Shown here one piece after another: positions 58,525 through 64,000 of a stretch of 64,000 bases of DNA; the first letter of the stretch is position 1; every line of letters begins with the position of its first letter. This DNA comes from Pelodera strongyloides (lineage: Eukaryota; Nematoda; Chromadorea; Rhabditida; Rhabditidae). Below the pieces are notes generated by a model. It was given only the letters and a program-made list of their open reading frames with translations, was not told the origin of the DNA and searched no databases. The DNA is taken from NCBI GenBank assembly GCA_036852015.1, contig JAANDG010000131.1:170001-234000 (forward strand). Reading direction: 5' to 3'. The translations under genes and the position numbers were made by a program.

Positions 58525-59779
58525 CATAACACCTCAAACTCTTTGCCTAATCCGATACATATACACTATCGTATGTCCATCTGTTTACCCTACGCCATCG
58601 ATATCTTGTTGGCACACGATATACAGATACGCTTAGATTATAATCTGCGTATCGCGGCACATAAGTCTGCGGCGACATCGCAAACTTCAAAGAATACGCG
58701 GTGTGTGAGTTTGGGTTTGGCTTTTAAAGCAATAAATTCTTTTTGAACAACCCTTTTTCAAAAGTTTAGCATATTTTTATTCAATTTACCAGTCTCAACA
58801 CAGTACGTATCCGACTTTTTACGTTGAAGAAAACAGTTGTATGTGCTCCGCGTCTTCGCAGTAAAACTAACAGTATGAGCGATATTAATACGGATTAATG
58901 ATCACGTGGAAGCCTCCATAGACCTAACAACATGCTAACAAAAAAGTTGTGCACCTAATTATTCCTCAATGGACATGAAACATGCAAATGCGTATCGTAC
59001 CGCGCTCTACCTACTCGACTGCTGCTACACGCTACACCTTTCACCTGCATCAAAGCTTCATCCCCGCCGCAGCATTTCTTTTCAGCGCTCGCAACAATAT
59101 TTGTTGCAATCCTATGCTTAGCCGTTCTTTATCTGTCCGCATCAACACTAATCCCACACGTCAACCTCATTGTGACCATTTTCTCTCACTTCCCCGTTTC
59201 TCCATACTTGCCACACTATTTCTCCAAACTTCAAAGCTAACCGCCTGTCGTACACTCTTTCTCTGTGCTAAATTTGCCTCTTTGTGTGGCAGCATAGGAG
59301 GCGGAGCTCAGAAATGGTGCGCGCGCGATGGTACCCTTCAGAGTAACCCTGAGCCACACCTCTGACAACACCACTTCACACCCTTGAGGTATCACTTACA
59401 ATCATGGTACCTCGACTTTTAAAGCATAGGTTTAACGTTTCGAAAGTTCACTAGCCTTGGAAAACACATTATATTCTCTCTTTGCTGACTGAGTCCTCTA
59501 CCATCCCTAGCAAGTCACTAGGTCAACCCTTGGTTTCTAAACCCCCTTAGTTCTTAGTTAGTGGATATTTAACCCTTAGTCTGGGTACCGTAGTAAACCG
59601 TGATCGAGACTAATATGCACCCTGATCAATAATTAAGCTACTCTGCTTTCTGTGATACAACGGTTTCTCTCAGGTCAGTTCATCATTCATTTCTTTTAAT
59701 CGATTACGATAACGTTTTTTGATCAACAAGGTCACTTCCCAACTACGGATCGATACATATTAGTTACAAAATCAATACT

Positions 59780-59853
59780 TTAGAGAGAGATACGAAAGAG
59801 AGTGAGAGAGATAAAGACGAGAGAGAGTGAGAGAGAGAGAGAAGCGAGAGAGC
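59780..59853. repeat. (AG)n microsatellite
   Basis: Interrupted AG run. Confidence 0.9.
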
Positions 59854-60071
59854 ATTGACGAACGCAAACTATGAAAAGTTCAAATTTCCCCCTCCCCACT
59901 ACTGTAAACAAACACAGTGGCTGCCACCCTTATCAGATCGGGCTGTATACTCCCCAATAATTTTTATTCCGTTAATTACCAACACCCACGCTAAGTTTTA
60001 CATAGGATTTAATCAATTACGGTAGAAAATAACAACAACACAGTCCTAAAGTATGAAGTTAAAACTATCAC

Positions 60072-60512
60072 TTAAAGGATCGCAGTCACTACAAAATCGT
60101 CGTTTTTCTTCGAGTTTACTTGTATTTAGTAAAGAATAGAGACAAATACTTTACCAACATCGAATAATTTGAATTCCAACTCAGGGAGTGCACAAGTAGA
60201 AAAGTAGTTCTACTTAACTACCGCAGGATCACGAAACGTGTTCATACAGCTGCTTCCCGATCGGGAGTATGCAAATTATTTCGGCAAATATCTGCATATT
60301 ACATTTTTACATATAGTGCAAGGGCCTGCATGCGTATCACTACACGTTTCATAATCCCGCGGTAGTTAAGTAGAACTACTTTTCTACTTGTTCATCCCCT
60401 GAGTTGGAATTCAAATTATTCGGTTTTGGTAAAGTATTTTTCTTTATTCTTTACTAAATTCAAGTAAACTCGAAGCAAAATGATGATTTTGGAGTGACTG
60501 CGATCCTTTTTA
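60072..60512. repeat. Family E palindromic MITE, copy 2
   Basis: Left TTAAAGGATCGCAGTCACTA, right GAGTGACTGCGATCCTTTT. Long inner arms contain GGGAGTGCACAAGTAGAAAA and CCGCGGTAGTTAAGTAG-type inverse copies. Confidence 0.9.
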
Positions 60513-60711
60513 ATGACACATCGTATAGTCTCTCGTAAGGTATGGTATGGGGACTCAGTGCTTCACCAGAAAACCTCTTTCAAAAGTTTAACATGTTTTT
60601 ATTCAATTTACCAGTCTCAACACAGTGCGTATTGCAGAAAACAGTTGTATGTGCTCCGCGTGCTCTCGTAAAGTATGGGGGCTTAGTGCTTCGCCAGAAA
60701 AAAAGACCATT

Positions 60712-61065
60712 TGATTTGGTGACCGGTCCGTGACCATTTGGTGACCATGGGGTCACTAGAAGACTTGGCAACGACGAGTTCACCAAGTGGTCACCAAATT
60801 ATTTAGCCCATGAAAAACATCGGAACCGTCGCCAAATGGGCTTTCTTCCCCATTTCTTATGCTAACAATATGTTACATAAGAAATGTTTGAACCCATTGA
60901 TTCATGTTCATGGGTCAGCCCATTTCGTAACTTCTTCGTGACCATCTGGTGACCAAATTTTTATCGAAAACCACCATCAACTGGTCGCAAAATGGTCACG
61001 AACCAGTCACTGGATGTTTTTTCGGTAAAAACCATTTGATGACGGGCCAACGGCGGTTTTTCTTT
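60712..61065. repeat. Dispersed GTCACCAAATGG repeat, double inverted copy
   Basis: A plus-strand copy (GGTGACCGGTCCGTGACC, GGTCACCAAATTATTTAGCCC) is followed by an inverted one (GGGTCAGCCCATTTCGTAAC, CGTGACCATCTGGTGACC, CGAACCAGTCACTGG), with TTATGCTAACAATATGTTACATAA at the centre. Confidence 0.75.
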
Positions 61066-61170
61066 GATTTCGGCGAGTATTTCGTTTTCTGTGTACAAAA
61101 CTGGGTAGGAAGCGCTTTAAAATCCATTTGTTCCTAGTTCCTTCACTGGAGCGATTCAAGAAGAGTGTTC

Positions 61171-61354
61171 CTTAAAGCGAAATACCGTCCGGTTTTTGAA
61201 ACGCATTGTGTACACCTGCTTTCTTATGCAGCATATGCAAATGAGCAAAAATTAGAATAAAAACTAGACCCCAATTAGACCCCACGTTGCATAAATGCAT
61301 AGGAATGCAAGTACTTGAGATGCGTTTCAAAAACCGGCCGGTATTTCTCTTTAA
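61171..61354. repeat. Family A MITE copy 16
   Basis: Starts TTAAAGCGAAATACCGTCCG, ends CCGGCCGGTATTTCTCTTTAA; 22 bp before copy 17, in the opposite core orientation. Confidence 0.88.
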
Positions 61355-61375
61355 GATGATATTGCAACATTTGAG

Positions 61376-61566
61376 TTTAAAGCGAAATACCGAATACCGG
61401 CCGGTTTTTGAAACGCACCGCGGACAACTGAATCCTCACGTATTTATGCTAATTTGCTCGAATTTAGCTCGATTTTTTCATTCTACTTTATGTTAATTTG
61501 CACATGATGCATAAGAATGCTGCTGTACTCGATGCGTTTCAAAAAGCGGCCGGTACTTCGCTTTAA
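61376..61566. repeat. Family A MITE copy 17
   Basis: Starts TTTAAAGCGAAATACCGAAT with an 8 bp duplication of ATACCG, ends GCGGCCGGTACTTCGCTTTAA. Confidence 0.88.
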
Positions 61567-62144
61567 AAAAAATCGCGACAACCAAATCGTGGTAGTTTTT
61601 TGTCCGATCTTACCATCACCTTAATTATATAGTTTTCACTAATTTGACCATTTACAATTTAGAATAGAATGACCCAAATATTACACGACTGCCGCTTTTA
61701 ATGCATTATTGAAGACCGCTATCTTGCTCTATAACTTTGGCGCCTTTTTCGTAAATTCAAATTTCAAATTCTCAAAACATGGCATTCAGCTTGCGGTTAA
61801 TAACTTTGAACCGTGGATACCTGGTTCACATCAATGTCAATTGTCCAGAACAGGTTTCGCAAACCCCTTGCCACCTCGCTTTAAATATATGTAAACCTTT
61901 AGCCTTAGCGCTCGAATGGGGGGCGGAGTTCACTCTGCTTCTCTAACTCTCTCGTCCCTTCCTCTGACATGCGGTCCGACAGGCCGACCCAGCATTGCCA
62001 CTTTCTAATGAACACTAACTTTTTATAGTTTATGAAATTTAAATTTGTAATTTTGGTGGGCGGAGCTTCTCAAGACTTTAGTTATAGCTCAAACTTGGGT
62101 TTCTTATTATTAGTAGCTTGTTCTCGGTTAGTTTGGGTAGAGTA

Positions 62145-62187
62145 CCTGAGCCTAAGTCCTAAGCCTAAGCCTAAGCCTAAGCCTAAG
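62145..62187 (-). repeat. Interstitial telomeric repeats
   Basis: GAGCCTAAGTCC then four perfect TAAGCC units. Confidence 0.9.
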
Positions 62188-62325
62188 ACATTTTACAAGC
62201 AAAAATTCTCTTCAAGCCTTGTAATTACAAAAAGCTTAGTTGTACAATAGCAGGTTCATTTTTTACTGCTTTTATATACTTTATCTAGTTTCGTATTCAA
62301 CGGAGATCTAAAGTTAACCTTTTCG

Positions 62326-62466
62326 CTTTAAAGCAAAATACCGGCCGGTTTTTGAAACACATCGAGTACATCAGCATTCTTCTGCAGCATATGCAAATGA
62401 ACATAAATTAGAATACAAAACCGAGCAAATTAGCATAAATCACAAACCACCGGTATTTCGCTTTAA
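62326..62466. repeat. Family A MITE copy 18 (internally deleted)
   Basis: Starts TTTAAAGCAAAATACCGGCC, ends CCACCGGTATTTCGCTTTAA. About 40 bp of the right half is missing. Confidence 0.85.
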
Positions 62467-63917
62467 ATTGAATACTTGTTTTAGGGGGCACGACGAAACA
62501 AGTCCGTCATTTGACCAAGATTACATACATTTTAAGAATAAACTATAATCGTTTCAATGAATCTTACGTCCCTACCATACTTACACTTAGGATAGTTACG
62601 TCACTATCATCCCGTTTGGTATACAGTAGATTTAAAGACGCAAATAATTTCATGAAATTTTGAAACTTGTCTTTTATTTATTTATCTCTGCTCCTTAGTT
62701 TGTTTCCCCCCACTTTTTCTCTAATGACTTCTTTTTCCCTTTCTTATCTGAGAACAACAAGCAGCTGCCGCTTTTCAAATGGCTTTATGTTGCCATTTTT
62801 ATTTGATTTCTTCGAGATTTGATTAGAATTTTGCTTTAAGAACTATTTCTAAGCAAGATCGATACTAGATAGATACTGTGTGTTTTTCTGTAGCTATCGG
62901 TACTGGATCTCATACTAAGTACCTACTACTTCTATACCATGCTGCAGTTACCGGTGCCAGATCTAATACTAAACATCTACTTCTTCGAGCTGATATCTTA
63001 GGATGTTTTTTTACTGTATAAAGATCTTACAGTAGTATTAATTGAAAACGCTCACAACTGGTATAAACGTATTTCTTTAGGACTTTAGGAATTGATTTTT
63101 TTTCAATCAGTGGGAATATCCTACGCGGTTTCCTAACCTTGGTCATATAGCCATAAAGATTCTGTATGCTAATTGCTTGCCCTAATTGCCTAATTACCCT
63201 AATCCCATCTCCCTCCAGGACGTCTCGGTCTACCCTGTAGCACTGAGTTTATCAAGTATCAGACTAATAAGCTCGTCCCTACAGGCAGGACATGGACGTC
63301 GCTAATCATGCACCCTCGCTACCGTAGTCTAGGGGTTTTTATTTCCTTCAAACATACAAATTCTCATTAGTTTTTCAGTAATTGCAAATCTCAATCCATA
63401 GAAGAAAACCAATAGTTATCCTAAGGAATCGATTAGTAAATCGATCAGTAAACTAGGAATCGATCATTATCAATATGTTGACAAAAAATCGATATCTATT
63501 TCCATCAAGTCCCAACACCAGGCGGTCACCAAGTGCGCTTGTTGATCCAACATAGACAGAGGACCCAAGGGCCAGCACTGGTGGCCCACAGTATTATTAC
63601 ACCGAGAGCACGGGGCTTTTCCGACTTTTGGTGTCCAACGAGGAAGAAAGGTTGCTATTGTGATTTTAAAGCGACATGATAGGTGGTTTGTGAAAAAGTA
63701 TGCTGCATGTATTGTATGCAAAGGCCAAATGCATGTATTATACATAAATTAACGTGCATTTCCGACAAATTTCCGGAATGGCAACAAGATATGCTTCAAA
63801 AAATATTTACAGAGGTGTTGGCTATCAACTGTATTTATATTTCCCGTTACTGGGATGTATATGTATGTAACAAAATGATACAGAATAATGAGAACTTTCC
63901 TCACTTTAAACCAAAAA
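62467..63917. other. AT-rich spacer, nothing recognised
   Basis: A minus-strand frame at 63470-63745 is Cys/Trp-rich in part but matches no family I know. Confidence 0.4.
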
Positions 63918-64000
63918 TTTAAAGCGAAATACCGGCCGGTTTTTGGAACGCGTCGTGGACAACTGCGTTCTTAAGTATTTATGCTAATTTACACGAATTT
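63918..64000. repeat. Family A MITE copy 19, cut by window end
   Basis: Starts TTTAAAGCGAAATACCGGCC and continues as far as the window shows. Confidence 0.85.

Larger units (their letters stand above)
57001..60071. other. Gene-free stretch dense in AG/CT tracts
   Basis: Five AG/CT tracts in 3 kb. The frame 58982-59365 has no recognised domain. A TTTCAAAAGTTTAACATGTTTTTATTCAATTTACCAGTCTCAACACAG-type segment at 58755-58805 recurs at 60575-60625. Confidence 0.45.

Noticed and set aside
42722..64000. A second Hox gene such as lin-39 beside ceh-13
   Set aside because: Only one homeodomain recognition helix (KIWFQN) could be found in the window, on the minus strand at 42865-42842.

Overview
This is a nematode genomic window, most likely Caenorhabditis or a close rhabditid. 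The evidence is a Hox1/labial-class homeobox gene that reads as ceh-13, many interstitial blocks of the nematode telomere unit TTAGGC, pyrimidine-TTTCAG splice acceptors of nematode type, and AT-rich spacer full of short palindromic elements. I cannot name the species. No bacterial, viral or CRISPR features are seen.

Only three protein-coding loci can be supported by eye. (1) 6031-6562, minus: the first two coding exons of a class A (aminergic-type) G protein-coupled receptor covering the N-terminus to the end of TM2; its later exons were not found. (2) 33253-38441, plus: a nearly complete ten-exon GT10 alpha-1,3-fucosyltransferase with a type II membrane anchor and the family signature. (3) 42722-47017, minus: complete three-exon ceh-13 (196 aa) with a YKWM hexapeptide and a homeodomain split by an intron between homeodomain positions 44 and 45. 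Genes 2 and 3 converge on a 4.3 kb spacer. The 17 kb upstream of ceh-13 holds no recognised gene and may be its regulatory domain.

Everything else is gene-poor and crowded with repeats. About 19 copies of one ~180 bp element (family A), plus families C, D, E, F and G, are all palindromic, nearly all are bounded by TTAA and most begin AG(G/C)G, which suggests one TTAA-targeting MITE superfamily. There is one clear Tc1/mariner-type MITE (14392-15227, TA plus CAGT...ACTG ends), tRNA-derived SINE-like elements (including an 850 bp tail-to-tail palindrome at 31258-32108), a dispersed GTCACCAAATGG repeat, ACATCC minisatellites, and two dozen (AG)n/(CT)n tracts. Two telomere-repeat blocks are arranged head to head.

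Limits: exon calls rest on reading frame, splice consensus and family motifs only. One FUT segment (after residue ~240) and the 3' part of the receptor are unresolved, and small exons elsewhere could have been missed.
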